64,000 nt of DNA from Streptomyces sp. NRRL F-5630 (GTDB taxonomy: Bacteria; Actinomycetota; Actinomycetes; Streptomycetales; Streptomycetaceae), in NCBI RefSeq assembly GCF_000719475.1, contig NZ_JOGO01000032.1, positions 1 to 64,000 of the forward strand. The letters are read 5' to 3'. Every line of letters begins with the position of its first letter. Positions within the stretch are counted from its first letter, which is position 1. The notes beneath the pieces were generated by a model. The model had not been told where the DNA came from. It did no database searches and saw only the letters and a list, made by a program, of their open reading frames with translations. Of the stretch, positions 7,771 to 15,840 are shown piece after piece. The translations under genes and the position numbers were made by a program.

Positions 7771-10029
7771 TCACACCCCGGACGTCGGCGCCGCGCTCCG
7801 CGCCCTGCTCACGTCGTACACACCCGGCACGTCCCGCATGGCCCGCATGAGCCCCGGCAGGCGCGTGGCGTCGGGGAGGTGCAGCGTGTAGGTGTGGCGC
7901 ACCCCGTGCTCACTCGGAGGTTCGACCGTGGCCGAGATGACGGCGACGCCCTCCCCGGCGATCGCCTCCGTGAGGTCGGCGAGCAGGTGCGGCCGTCCGA
8001 AGGACGCGGCGCGCAAGGTGACGCGGCAGTCGCCGGTGTCGCCCCAGTCCGCACCGACCGTGCGGCGGCCGGCCGCGGCCATGCGCACCGCCCGGGGGCA
8101 CTCGGCGCGGTGCACGGTGACGGCGTTGCCCCGTACCGCGAAGGCCGTGACGGCGTCGGGGGGCACGGGGGTGCAGCAGCCCGCGAGGCGTACCGTCGCG
8201 CCGGGCTGGTCGACCATGACGCTCGCGGCCAGGGGCCGCGCGGCGGGGGCGGGAAGCGTGGGGCGGGGCAGGGGCTCCTCGCGCCGCGCGTCCTCGGCGG
8301 GGGCGTTCGCGGGGTGCGCTGTGAGCCAGCGGCGGATGGCCAGCCCGGCGGCCGGGGTACGTACGTGGTCGAGCCAGTCCGGCGAGGGGCCTCCGCCCAC
8401 GACGTCCTGGCCCATCAGGAGCTGCACCGTGTCGCCGTCCTCCAGGACGGTGCTCAGCGGCGCGAGGCGGCCGTTGACGACCGCGCCCATACACGCGTGC
8501 GCGTCCTCGCCGTACTGCGCGTACGCCGCGTCGACGCAGCTCGCGCCCGCGGGCAGCCCGAGCGCGCCGCCCCCCTGGCGGAAGACCGTGATCTCGCGGT
8601 TGTGGGCCAGGTCCTCGCGCAGCACGGACCAGAACAGCTCCGAATCGGGCACGGCGCTCTGCCATTGCAGGAGGCGCGAGAGCCAGCCGGGCCGGGTCGG
8701 GTCGGCCCGCTCGGCGTCGGCGGCGTCCCCGGCCTCGGCGCCGACGGCTGCCCCGTCGGGAAGGGCCGGGCCCGGCCTGTCCTGCGGGCGCCTGCCGCCG
8801 TTCGCACGACTTGCGGCGCCTCCCTCCGTACGCTCGCGTCCCGGCTCACCGCCCGCCGCGTACGGGTTGCCGAGCGCGACGACGCCCGCCTCCGCGACGC
8901 GGTGCATCTGCCGCGTACGGATGAGGACTTCCGCGATGCCGCCCTCCGGCGTCGCGAGAGCGGTGTGCAGGGACTGGTACAGGTTGAACTTCGGGACCGC
9001 GATGAAGTCCTTGAACTCCGCGACCACCGGGGTCAGGCACGTGTGCAGCTCCCCGAGCACCGCGTAGCAGTCGGCCGTCTCGCCGACCAGGACGAGCAGG
9101 CGCCCGAAGTCGGTGTCGCCGAGCCGGCCGCGTTTGCGGTGGACGCGGTGGACGGAGACGAAGTGACGGGGCCGCAACTGCACGTCCGCCGAGAGGTTCG
9201 CCTCGCGCAGCACCTCGCGCACCCGCTCCGCGACGGCGGCGAGGGGATCGGGGGACGCGAAGTGGTCGACGATGAGGCGGCGCGTCTCCTCGTACTCCTC
9301 CGGGTGGAGGATGGCGAAGACCCGGTCCTCCAGTTCGGTCTTGAGCGTCTGCACGCCGAGGCGTTCGGCGAGCGGGATGAGCACGTCGCGCGTGACCTTC
9401 GCGATCCGGACCTGTTTCTCGCGCCGCATGACACCGAGGGTGCGGACGTTGTGGAGGCGGTCGGCGAGCTTGATCGACATGACGCGTACGTCGTTGCCGG
9501 TCGCGAGGAGCATCTTGCGGAAGGTCTCGGGCTCGGCTGCCGCGCCGTAGTCGACCTTCTCCAGCTTCGTGACCCCGTCGACGAGATAGCCGACCTCGCT
9601 GCCGAACTCGGCGCGGACCTGGTCGAGGGTGACGTCGGTGTCCTCGACCGTGTCGTGCAGAAGCGCCGCCGTCAGGGTCGTGGTCTCCGCGCCGAGTTCC
9701 GCGAGGATCAGCGTGACGGCGAGAGGGTGCGTGATGTAGGGCTCGCCGCTCTTGCGCGTCTGGCCGCGGTGCGAGGACTCGGCGAGGACGTAGGCGCGGC
9801 GCAGGGTGTCCACATCGGCGTCGGGATGGTGGGCGCGGTGGGCGTCGACGACATGCGCGATCGCGTCGGGGGCGCGGTCGCGCCCGGCGTGGCCGAGGAG
9901 GGCCGCGCGGCCGAGACGGCGCAGGTCGATGCGGTGCCGGGCGCGCTTGCGGGGCTGCGCGGCACCGGCCGCCGGGAGGGCTTCGGGAGGCCCCCCGGGC
10001 GTCACAGGATTCATTGCCTCCGCACTCAT
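7771..10029 (-). CDS. rshA: RelA/SpoT homologue RshA, (p)ppGpp hydrolase/synthetase
   Basis: 752 residues; ATG 10029 follows GGAGGTGCCC. The HD hydrolase domain is intact (LLHDTVEDT about 120-128, KLADRLHN further on). The synthetase domain (about 280-390) ends in VPKFNLYQSLHT and EVLIRT, so the late catalytic Glu is kept. The early motif is RPRHFVSVHRVHRKR rather than the usual RPKHxYSxYxKM, and the normal DLxGxR is replaced by TDFGRLLVLV. TGS (about 475-545) and ACT (about 680-745) regulatory domains follow. Its position beside dapF, miaA and hflX matches RshA of S. coelicolor rather than RelA. Hydrolysis is well supported; synthetic capacity is less certain. Confidence 0.9.
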   Translation of the reverse strand: MSAEAMNPVTPGGPPEALPAAGAAQPRKRARHRIDLRRLGRAALLGHAGRDRAPDAIAHVVDAHRAHHPDADVDTLRRAYVLAESSHRGQTRKSGEPYITHPLAVTLILAELGAETTTLTAALLHDTVEDTDVTLDQVRAEFGSEVGYLVDGVTKLEKVDYGAAAEPETFRKMLLATGNDVRVMSIKLADRLHNVRTLGVMRREKQVRIAKVTRDVLIPLAERLGVQTLKTELEDRVFAILHPEEYEETRRLIVDHFASPDPLAAVAERVREVLREANLSADVQLRPRHFVSVHRVHRKRGRLGDTDFGRLLVLVGETADCYAVLGELHTCLTPVVAEFKDFIAVPKFNLYQSLHTALATPEGGIAEVLIRTRQMHRVAEAGVVALGNPYAAGGEPGRERTEGGAASRANGGRRPQDRPGPALPDGAAVGAEAGDAADAERADPTRPGWLSRLLQWQSAVPDSELFWSVLREDLAHNREITVFRQGGGALGLPAGASCVDAAYAQYGEDAHACMGAVVNGRLAPLSTVLEDGDTVQLLMGQDVVGGGPSPDWLDHVRTPAAGLAIRRWLTAHPANAPAEDARREEPLPRPTLPAPAARPLAASVMVDQPGATVRLAGCCTPVPPDAVTAFAVRGNAVTVHRAECPRAVRMAAAGRRTVGADWGDTGDCRVTLRAASFGRPHLLADLTEAIAGEGVAVISATVEPPSEHGVRHTYTLHLPDATRLPGLMRAMRDVPGVYDVSRARSAAPTSGV

Positions 10030-10386
10030 GGGCACCTCCGGCTGCGTCGACCGGTCGACGGGGTGCCCGGAGCGCGGGGCCCCGGGACAGCGGGCGGTGT
10101 CCCCGTCCGGGCCGGTGCTTGATGCTATCGAGCCCACCACGCGCCGCCGACCGCCTCTCGCCGAGCGTGAAAGGGATCACCCATTCGAGGGAAGTCCGCA
10201 GGCGACACGAGCGCGGAGAGTGACCTTTACGGCGTTCGCGCGTTGCCCCGGATACGCGTCGGGCGCGCGCCGGGGGGTGCGGCGCCCGCGCGGCCAGCCT
10301 CTCCGGCGCTCCGGTCGGGCCGGGGAGCGCGGGCCGGTCGGCCCCGGGGCGTTTTTCCTGCGCATCCCGAGGCCCGAAGGGGGCGC
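10030..10386. other. Intergenic region upstream of rshA
   Basis: 357 bases between the rshA start and the dapF stop; both genes point left. It should hold the rshA promoter and the end of the dapF transcript. A small hairpin, GGGCCG/CGGCCC around 10331-10344, precedes a T5 run on the plus strand, but no plus-strand gene feeds into it. No ORF here has convincing coding character. Confidence 0.4.
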
Positions 10387-11274
10387 TCAGGCAGTCAGCG
10401 CCGCCAGCCAGCCCGGGTCGATCGTGCCCTCGGCGACGAGGACCGCGGGCCCGGTCATCTCGACGACGCCGTCGGCGCGTTCGGTGATGGTGAGCCGGCC
10501 GCCGGGCAGGTCGACGGTGTACGTGGCGGGGCGGCCCGTACGCGCGGGGTCCAGGCCGTCCCTGCGCGCGGCGGCCACGGCCACGGCGCAGGCTCCCGTA
10601 CCGCAGGAGCGCGTCTCGCCGGAGCCGCGCTCGTGCACGCGCATCGCGAGCGCTCCGGGGGCCCGGTCCACGACGAACTCGACGTTGACGCCGTGCGGGT
10701 AGGCGCTCGCGGGAAGCACCTCGGGGGCGGAGCGCAGCTCACCCGCCTCGGCGAGGTCGGTCACGAAGGTGACCGCGTGCGGATTGCCCATGTCGACGTG
10801 CGTGGCGGGGCGCAACCCGGAGCCGACCCGCACCTCGACGTCGCCCTCGGGCAGCCGCGCGACACCCATCTCGACGGTGATCTCGCCGGGGGCCCCCGGC
10901 GTCTCCTCCTTGGCCAGGTGGACCCGCTTGATCCCGGCCCGCGTCGCGACCGCCAGCTCCCCGGCGTCCACGTGCCCGGCGCGCTGGAGATACCGCGCGA
11001 AGACCCGGACGCCGTTCCCGCACATCTCGGCGACGGAGCCGTCCGCGTTGCGGTAGTCCATGAACCACTCGGCCTCGTCGGCGTACGCGTGCCCCTCCGG
11101 GTGCGCCGCGGAGCGCACGACGTGCAGCAGCCCATCGCCACCGATCCCCGCGCGCCGGTCGCAGAGCGCGGCGACCTCGCCGGGACCCAGGTCGATGCCG
11201 TTCTCCGGGTCAGGGATGATCACGAAGTCGTTCTGCGTGCCGTGGCCCTTGAGGAAGCCGATCGCGGTGCTCAT
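10387..11274 (-). CDS. dapF: Diaminopimelate epimerase
   Basis: 295 residues. DapF interconverts LL- and meso-diaminopimelate in lysine and peptidoglycan synthesis. Streptomyces walls contain LL-DAP, so the enzyme's role is chiefly to feed lysine synthesis. Both catalytic cysteines are visible, in MCGNGVR (about residue 86) and SCGTGAC (about 224), with the N-terminal GHGTQNDF and GGDGLL motifs. The start is ATG 11274. The frame is open much further upstream, but only through low-complexity repeat DNA. It follows miaA and a small membrane-protein gene on the same strand. Confidence 0.96.
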   Translation of the reverse strand: MSTAIGFLKGHGTQNDFVIIPDPENGIDLGPGEVAALCDRRAGIGGDGLLHVVRSAAHPEGHAYADEAEWFMDYRNADGSVAEMCGNGVRVFARYLQRAGHVDAGELAVATRAGIKRVHLAKEETPGAPGEITVEMGVARLPEGDVEVRVGSGLRPATHVDMGNPHAVTFVTDLAEAGELRSAPEVLPASAYPHGVNVEFVVDRAPGALAMRVHERGSGETRSCGTGACAVAVAAARRDGLDPARTGRPATYTVDLPGGRLTITERADGVVEMTGPAVLVAEGTIDPGWLAALTA

Positions 11275-11393
11275 CCTTCGATCGTACGGGGCGGGAGGCG
11301 GGGTCCGCGCGGCCGTGCGGGGCCGACGGGCCGTGGCAGGCGGCCGGGGAGCGGCCCGGTCTCCGCGGTCCGCGCGGCCGGGCGGCCGTGCGG

Positions 11394-11468
11394 GGCTGGC
11401 AGGGCTGGCAGGGCTGGCAGGGCTGGCGGGGCTGGCAGGGCTGGCAGGGCTGGCAGGGCTGGCAGGGC
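11394..11468. repeat. 9-bp tandem repeat upstream of dapF
   Basis: About eight copies of GGGCTGGCA, with one G substitution in the fourth. They lie 120-195 bases before the dapF start. A small inverted repeat CGTTCG/CGAACG (11471-11486) follows immediately. The tract keeps frames open on both strands and creates false ORFs rich in Gly-Trp-Gln or Ala-Ser-Pro. Confidence 0.85.
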
Positions 11469-11566
11469 AACGTTCGCGGGCGAACGGCCGTGGTCCGTCC
11501 GCAGGAGTACGGGTCGTGGGTGTACGGGCGCCAGGGGCGGCCGTTGGGGCCCCACGGCCCGGGGGC

Positions 11567-12085
11567 TCAGCGCAGCCGCGCGACGCGCCAGACGGCGAGG
11601 CCCGCGACGACGAGCACGAGGAGCGCGTAGAGGCCCATGGCGCGCCACTGCGGCCTTTCGCCGCCCCGGCCGAGCCCCGGCCAGCTGTAACCGACGCGGC
11701 GGGCCGCCATGACGGCTCCGCCCGCTGCCGACGAGCTGAGCAGGAGGCCGAGCATCGCGACGACAGCGCCTCCGTCACCGGCCTCGAAAGCGAGCGGGAA
11801 GGCGAACATGAGCGAGCCGATCGCGGCGAGCACGACGATGGGAGCCAGCTGCCACAGGCGCAGTCGCCGCTGCGGCCGCAGCTCGACCTCCACGGCGGCG
11901 TCCTCGTCGACCGCCTCATCCGCCGCGACGCCGTCGCGGCCCGGCGGCAGCGCACCCATGGCCACCGCGCTACGGTCCGTCATCGTCACGTCGGGGCCCC
12001 CGGGAGGATCGTCGGCCGGGCCGTCCTGGACAAGCTGCTCCCGCTCTTCGCGTCCGGTGTCACGAGGGCCGGCCTCCATCGCCAC
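11567..12085 (-). CDS. Conserved hypothetical membrane protein
   Basis: 172 residues with an acidic, proline-rich cytoplasmic N-terminus (about 1-70) and three predicted membrane segments: about 77-95 (WQLAPIVVLAAIGSLMFAF), about 103-122 and about 148-163 (YALLVLVVAGLAVW), ending in a basic tail. No catalytic motif is visible and I do not recognise a function. GTG 12085 follows GGGAGGG by four bases; ATG 12079 two codons in is an alternative. It lies between miaA and dapF on the same strand. Confidence 0.7.
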   Translation of the reverse strand: MAMEAGPRDTGREEREQLVQDGPADDPPGGPDVTMTDRSAVAMGALPPGRDGVAADEAVDEDAAVEVELRPQRRLRLWQLAPIVVLAAIGSLMFAFPLAFEAGDGGAVVAMLGLLLSSSAAGGAVMAARRVGYSWPGLGRGGERPQWRAMGLYALLVLVVAGLAVWRVARLR

Positions 12086-12187
12086 TGTGCCCTCCCACTC
12101 GGACTCCGCCAGGTCGATCGCAGCTTGATGATGGCACGGCGTCAGCGGCCCGCACGGCGCCCGGAGCGTCCCGATGCCATGACGTGA

Positions 12188-13126
12188 TCAGGCTGTAACC
12201 GCCCGTTCGACCAACGCCAGAGCACGTCCGGAAAGTTCCGCTCGTCCGGTGAGTCCCCCGTCGAGCCAGTGGATGCGCGGGTCACGCCGGAACCACGTGT
12301 CCTGACGTCGCGCGAAACGCTTCGTGGCGCGCACCGTCTCCGCGCGTGCCTCCTCCTCACCGCACTCCCCGGCGAGCGCCGCGAGGACCTGCTGGTAGCC
12401 GAGCGCGCGCGAGGCGGTGCGGCCCTCGCGCAGTCCCGCCTCCTCCAGCGCGCGGACCTCCGCGACGAGGCCGCGTTCCCACATCACGTCGACGCGCCGG
12501 GCGATGCGCGCGTCGAGTTCGGGCCGGGCGACGTCGACACCGATCTGGAGCGTCTCGTAGTACGCCTCACGTCCCGGCAGGTTCGCGGTGAAGGGCTTGC
12601 CGGTGATCTCGATGACCTCCAAGGCGCGCACGATGCGGCGCCCGTTGCTGGAGAGGATCGCGGCGGCGGCCTCGGGGTCGGCGCCCGCGAGCCGCGCGTG
12701 CAGCACGCCGGGCCCCGCCTCCTCCAGTTCGGCCTCCAGGCGCGCGCGGACGGCCGGGTCGGTGCCGGGGAACTCCATCCGGTCGACGACACCTCGCACA
12801 TACAGTCCCGAGCCGCCCACCAGCACGGGTACGCGGCCTGCGGCGAGAAGGCGGTCGATCTCGGCGCGCGCCAGCGCCTGGTACTCGGCGACGCTCGCGG
12901 TGCGGGTGACGTCCCAGATGTCGAGGAGGTGGTGCGGAACGCCCTCGCGCTCGGCGAGCGTCAATTTCGCGGTCCCGATATCCATCCCACGGTAGAGCTG
13001 CATCGAGTCGGCGTTGACGACTTCACCGCCGAGTCGCTGGGCGAGGAAGACGCCGAGATCGGACTTGCCCGCGGCGGTAGGCCCGACGACGGCGATGACC
13101 CGTGGGGTGGGGGGTGCGGTACTCAC
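12188..13126 (-). CDS. miaA: tRNA dimethylallyltransferase MiaA
   Basis: 312 residues. MiaA transfers the dimethylallyl group of DMAPP to A37 of tRNAs reading UNN codons; MiaB, encoded at 15841-17385, then methylthiolates the product. Signatures seen are the P-loop VVGPTAAGKSDL (about 12-23), NADSMQLYRGMDIGTAK, LVGGSGLY, RRIVRALEV and the C-terminal TKRFARRQDTWFRRD. GTG 13126 fits the family's N-terminus. The frame is open to 13765 but runs through the antisense of a plus-strand gene there. In Streptomyces, tRNA-Leu(UAA) modification of this kind links to developmental gene translation (inference). Confidence 0.95.
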   Translation of the reverse strand: MSTAPPTPRVIAVVGPTAAGKSDLGVFLAQRLGGEVVNADSMQLYRGMDIGTAKLTLAEREGVPHHLLDIWDVTRTASVAEYQALARAEIDRLLAAGRVPVLVGGSGLYVRGVVDRMEFPGTDPAVRARLEAELEEAGPGVLHARLAGADPEAAAAILSSNGRRIVRALEVIEITGKPFTANLPGREAYYETLQIGVDVARPELDARIARRVDVMWERGLVAEVRALEEAGLREGRTASRALGYQQVLAALAGECGEEEARAETVRATKRFARRQDTWFRRDPRIHWLDGGLTGRAELSGRALALVERAVTA

Positions 13127-13310
13127 CGCCCCAGTGTCCCAAACCAGGAGGAGCGCCTCGAACGAGTTACGTGACGGGACGCGGGCCGCCTCGTTTGCCG
13201 TTGCGAGGTCCCGACCGTCGGTCGCGGGCCGCCGGAGCCGTGGCCGCGCGCAGTCCCTGCGCCGCCCCGGCCCGTATCCACTTGTCACCACCCGTCCCCA
13301 GGAGCACTCA

Positions 13311-13823
13311 ATGGGCCTCTTCTCCTTCCTCCGCCGCAAGTCGCAGGCGACCGACCCCGCGTCAACCCCGCAGGAGGGGAGGGCTCCGGCGACCGAAGAA
13401 GCCGGTGAGGGCACCACGAAGGCATCTGCGGCGGAGGCGGCCGGCACGGATGCCGCTGGTAAGGACATCGCCGGTAAGGACGCCGCCGACGCGGAGGCTG
13501 CCGGTACGGATGCCGCCGCTGCTGACGCCGACAAGGCCGAAGCCGGTGCGAAAACGGCCGGGGCTGAGGGCAAGGGCCCGGCCGAGGCCGCTGCGGAGGA
13601 CGAAGGCGCCGACGCGAAGGCCGATACGAAGGCAGACGGCGCGGAGGCGGACGGTGCTGCCCCTGGCGCGGAAGCCACCGACAAGGGGGCCGTCGCGGCG
13701 AAGGAGGCGGCCGGCACCGCCGACGACGCGGACGACAGCGAGACGGCAGAGGGCGGCATCCCCAAGCAGCAGTCGGTCGACGAGGCCGCCGAGCGCGAGG
13801 CCGCCGACCACGTACGTCGCTGA
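13311..13823 (+). CDS. Low-complexity acidic Ala/Asp/Glu/Lys-rich protein of unknown function
   Basis: 170 residues starting MGLFSFLRRKS at ATG 13311, seven bases after AGGAG. Beyond this short amphipathic head the protein is almost entirely Ala, Asp, Glu, Gly, Lys and Thr. It has imperfect five-residue units (AAGTDAAGKD, IAGKD, AADAE), so it should be disordered. The end (GGIPKQQSVDEAAEREAADHVRR) looks more conserved. It has good third-position GC and a proper ribosome site. Homologues beside miaA are sometimes labelled gliding motility protein, a name I cannot support from sequence. A 12-bp hairpin follows the stop. Confidence 0.6.
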   Translation: MGLFSFLRRKSQATDPASTPQEGRAPATEEAGEGTTKASAAEAAGTDAAGKDIAGKDAADAEAAGTDAAAADADKAEAGAKTAGAEGKGPAEAAAEDEGADAKADTKADGAEADGAAPGAEATDKGAVAAKEAAGTADDADDSETAEGGIPKQQSVDEAAEREAADHVRR

Positions 13824-13840
13824 GACGCGAGCGGCGCTCC

Positions 13841-13899
13841 GCGCGCCTGTCGAGCCCGCCGGGACGGGCCACCGGCCCCGGGAGCCCGACAGGCGCGCG
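13841..13899 (+). terminator. Hairpin after the acidic low-complexity gene
   Basis: GCGCGCCTGTCG at 13841-13852 pairs perfectly with its complement at 13888-13899, with further GC pairing inside. It begins 18 bases after the stop codon at 13823. Confidence 0.6.
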
Positions 13900-13920
13900 C
13901 GGCCGATCCGTAGTAAGCCA

Positions 13921-13952
13921 GCAGTAGGCGCTCTGCCTGGGGCGCCTACTGC
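13921..13952 (+). promoter_or_regulatory. Perfect 11-bp inverted repeat upstream of the MT0933-like antitoxin gene
   Basis: GCAGTAGGCGC (13921-13931) and its exact complement (13942-13952) flank a 10-base centre. The element ends about 12 bases before the GGAGG ribosome site of the gene at 13978. It is placed where an operator or a 5'-UTR hairpin would act. Confidence 0.6.
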
Positions 13953-13977
13953 CCGGTTTCCTGCGAGGAGGGACCCC

Positions 13978-14253
13978 ATGGGTTTCATCGACAACATGCG
14001 GGCACGGCTGTCCCCGGCGAAGGACAAGGTGGCCGATCTCGCCCGGCAGCACGGCGACAGGATCGGCGACGGCCTCGACAAGGCCGCCAAGACGGTCGAC
14101 GACCGCACGAAGGGCAAGTACTCCGACCGCATCCAGTCGGGCACGGACAAGGCCAAGGGCGCCGTCGAGCGGATGGGCAAGAAGGACGGCGAGGACGGTG
14201 GCAGGGGCGGGAGCGGAGGCTCGCAGCAGCCACCGAACTCGCCGCGAGGCTGA
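13978..14253 (+). CDS. MT0933-like small antitoxin-family protein
   Basis: 91 residues from ATG 13978, after GAGGAGGGACCCC. The first 70 residues are helical and highly charged: MGFIDNMRARLSPAKDKVAD, then a DGLDKAAKTVDDRTKGKYSD segment. This matches the actinobacterial MT0933/Rv0909 antitoxin family (PF14013 type), whose members often carry the motif TGGKYxDK. The C-terminal 20 residues are Gly/Ser/Pro-rich. No toxin ORF lies next to it, so it may be a solitary member with another role. Its own 5' inverted repeat hints at autoregulation. Confidence 0.65.
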   Translation: MGFIDNMRARLSPAKDKVADLARQHGDRIGDGLDKAAKTVDDRTKGKYSDRIQSGTDKAKGAVERMGKKDGEDGGRGGSGGSQQPPNSPRG

Positions 14254-14415
14254 GCATCCGCGCCCACGTCCTACGGCCGCCGACGGCTCGGCCGGACCGG
14301 TACCGGTTGGCACGGGTCCGCGCCGCTCCGCCCGCCGCGCGCGGGCCGTCCGCGCCTCTCGGGCGCGACGTCGAGCCATCCCCGCCGGGCGTCGCGTTGC
14401 GCGGGCGGAGGGGGC

Positions 14416-15147
14416 TCAGGACCACGCGGCGACGAAGTAGCCCACTCCGTACGGCGCCTCCTCGTACAGCAGGCTGCCGGTGAGGTCCGCGCCGCGCGCC
14501 GCGCCCGCGAGGACCTGCCACGGGGCCCGCCCGGCGCAGCCCAGCGCCCGGGCCGTGACGGGATCGAGTCCGGCAAGCGCCTCGGTGTCCGCGTCGGCGA
14601 GTGCCTTCGCGACGGCGCTGTCCCAGGGCGCGGCCCGCTCGTCCAGGTAGCCCGGCGCCTTGACCGTACGTGTCGTGCTGCCGTCGCCGAGGGCCAGCAC
14701 CGCGAGGCGCTCGTCGGGGACGCGCAGCGACTCCCCCAGGGCGAGACACTCCTCGGTGCCGCTCTCCTCGCCGACCGCGAGCCCGGACACCGGGGCCGCC
14801 GCCCAGGCGGCTTTCTCCACCAGCCACGCGCCCACGGCGAGGGAAGCGGGCAGGGCCGCCCCGTCGTCCGCCGCACGCGGCGGCTCCGCCTGCCCCGCCC
14901 GCGCGAGCCGTACGGACAGAGGCACCCCGAACCCGTGGAAGCCGCCCGACGCACCCTCAGCGTGGCGAACAGCCCCGGTCCCCGTCACGGGTCCGAGGAC
15001 GAGCAGCCGGTCGGGGCGCGACGCGGCGAGCACCGAGAGCGCGTCGGCACACGCCGCCCGCAAGGCTTCCAGCTCCGCCGCGGCCCCCGCCGCGATCCGG
15101 GGAACCAGCAACGGAGGGCACGGGCAGACGGCTGCGGCGACAAGCAT
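14416..15147 (-). CDS. Class III extradiol dioxygenase subunit B-like (LigB/MEMO-like) domain protein
   Basis: 243 residues starting MLVAAAVCPCPPLLVP at ATG 15147. The pattern CPxPPLLVP, with DRLLVLGP and later GDGSTTRTVKAPGY and WQVLAGAA, is that of a conserved actinobacterial protein group with a LigB-like fold found beside miaA and miaB. Metal-binding His residues of true dioxygenases are not obvious, so catalytic activity is uncertain. The ribosome site is weak. The frame runs on upstream to 15540 through repetitive DNA, which I regard as non-coding. Confidence 0.75.
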   Translation of the reverse strand: MLVAAAVCPCPPLLVPRIAAGAAAELEALRAACADALSVLAASRPDRLLVLGPVTGTGAVRHAEGASGGFHGFGVPLSVRLARAGQAEPPRAADDGAALPASLAVGAWLVEKAAWAAAPVSGLAVGEESGTEECLALGESLRVPDERLAVLALGDGSTTRTVKAPGYLDERAAPWDSAVAKALADADTEALAGLDPVTARALGCAGRAPWQVLAGAARGADLTGSLLYEEAPYGVGYFVAAWS

Positions 15148-15840
15148 GATCGGCAGCGTAGCCCGTGGGCGCACAGGGTGCGGGGTTTGCGGGGCAAGGG
15201 CGGTGGGTGCGGCGGACGGGTGGGGGGCCAGGGCGTCGCAAGGCGGCGCTCCAGAGGGTCCTCCGGCCAGTGCAGCGGCGGGCGCACGTTCCGCGCGGGG
15301 GAAATCCGCGCACGGCGGGCGCTCGCGGAGCGGGATCTTGGGCGCGCGGATGGGGACCTTGGGCGCGCTGGGTGCGCCAGTGCTCCCCCGGCTTTCGCGA
15401 ACGGGGCGCCTGACTGTCGCCTGCCCTGGTCCGCCGCTGCCCGCCTGCGCCGGGCGCGATCCGCCGCGCGGGATCGATCTTCCTGCCCAGATCCTCGGTC
15501 CAGCTCCGACCCCGGTCCCGCTCCGGGGCTCCGGTCTCATGCCAAGGCTCGGCCGAAGGCGCCAGCCCAGCCCGGTGCGCCCCAGGCCTCGCCCGTGCCC
15601 AGGCTCGGCTCAAGTCGCCAGCTCGGCCCCAGTGTGGTCAGGCCAGCCCCGGCCCATGCCCGGGCTCGGCTCGATGCGCCGACCCGGCTCCGGGTGCCCA
15701 GTCCTCGCCCCTGCCCAAGCCGCTCGAAGCGCCGACTCGGCCCCGCCCCAGGCCCGATCCCCCGTCCAGGCTCAGGTCAATACCCCGGCCCAGCCAGTCG
15801 CCCGGCACGTCACAGTGAAGGCCCTCTCAGAGGGTCGGGG
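15148..15840. other. 693-base intergenic region rich in degenerate repeats
   Basis: The gap between miaB and the LigB-like gene contains no ORF with normal codon use or a ribosome site. Its left part (15148-15540) is GC-rich without clear structure. The right part is a degenerate array of units of about 57 bp. A small hairpin, CCCTCTCAGAGGG (15822-15834), sits just after the miaB stop and may end that transcript. Confidence 0.6.
15544..15800. repeat. Degenerate tandem repeat, unit about 52-60 bp, four to five copies
   Basis: Copies begin near 15544, 15601, 15661, 15718 and 15770. The best-conserved part reads AGGCTCGGCTCRAGKCGCC followed by a CCCAGCCC-type stretch. Spacing varies (57, 60, 57, 52) and copies differ at many sites, as in an ageing minisatellite. 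Confidence 0.65.

Noticed and set aside
11275-11955. N-terminal extension of DapF to 11955
   Set aside because: The extension passes through the 9-bp repeat and the antisense of the membrane-protein gene. DapF proteins start at the conserved GHGTQNDF region.
13669-13690. A TTGTCGGTG match on the minus strand within the acidic-protein gene
   Set aside because: It has no TANNNT at the right distance and no gene behind it, so it is a chance match to the RecA-NDp motif.
14430-15540. Longer form of the LigB-like protein starting at 15540
   Set aside because: The extra 131 residues are Pro/Arg/Ala-rich translation of intergenic DNA. The family N-terminus is at ATG 15147.
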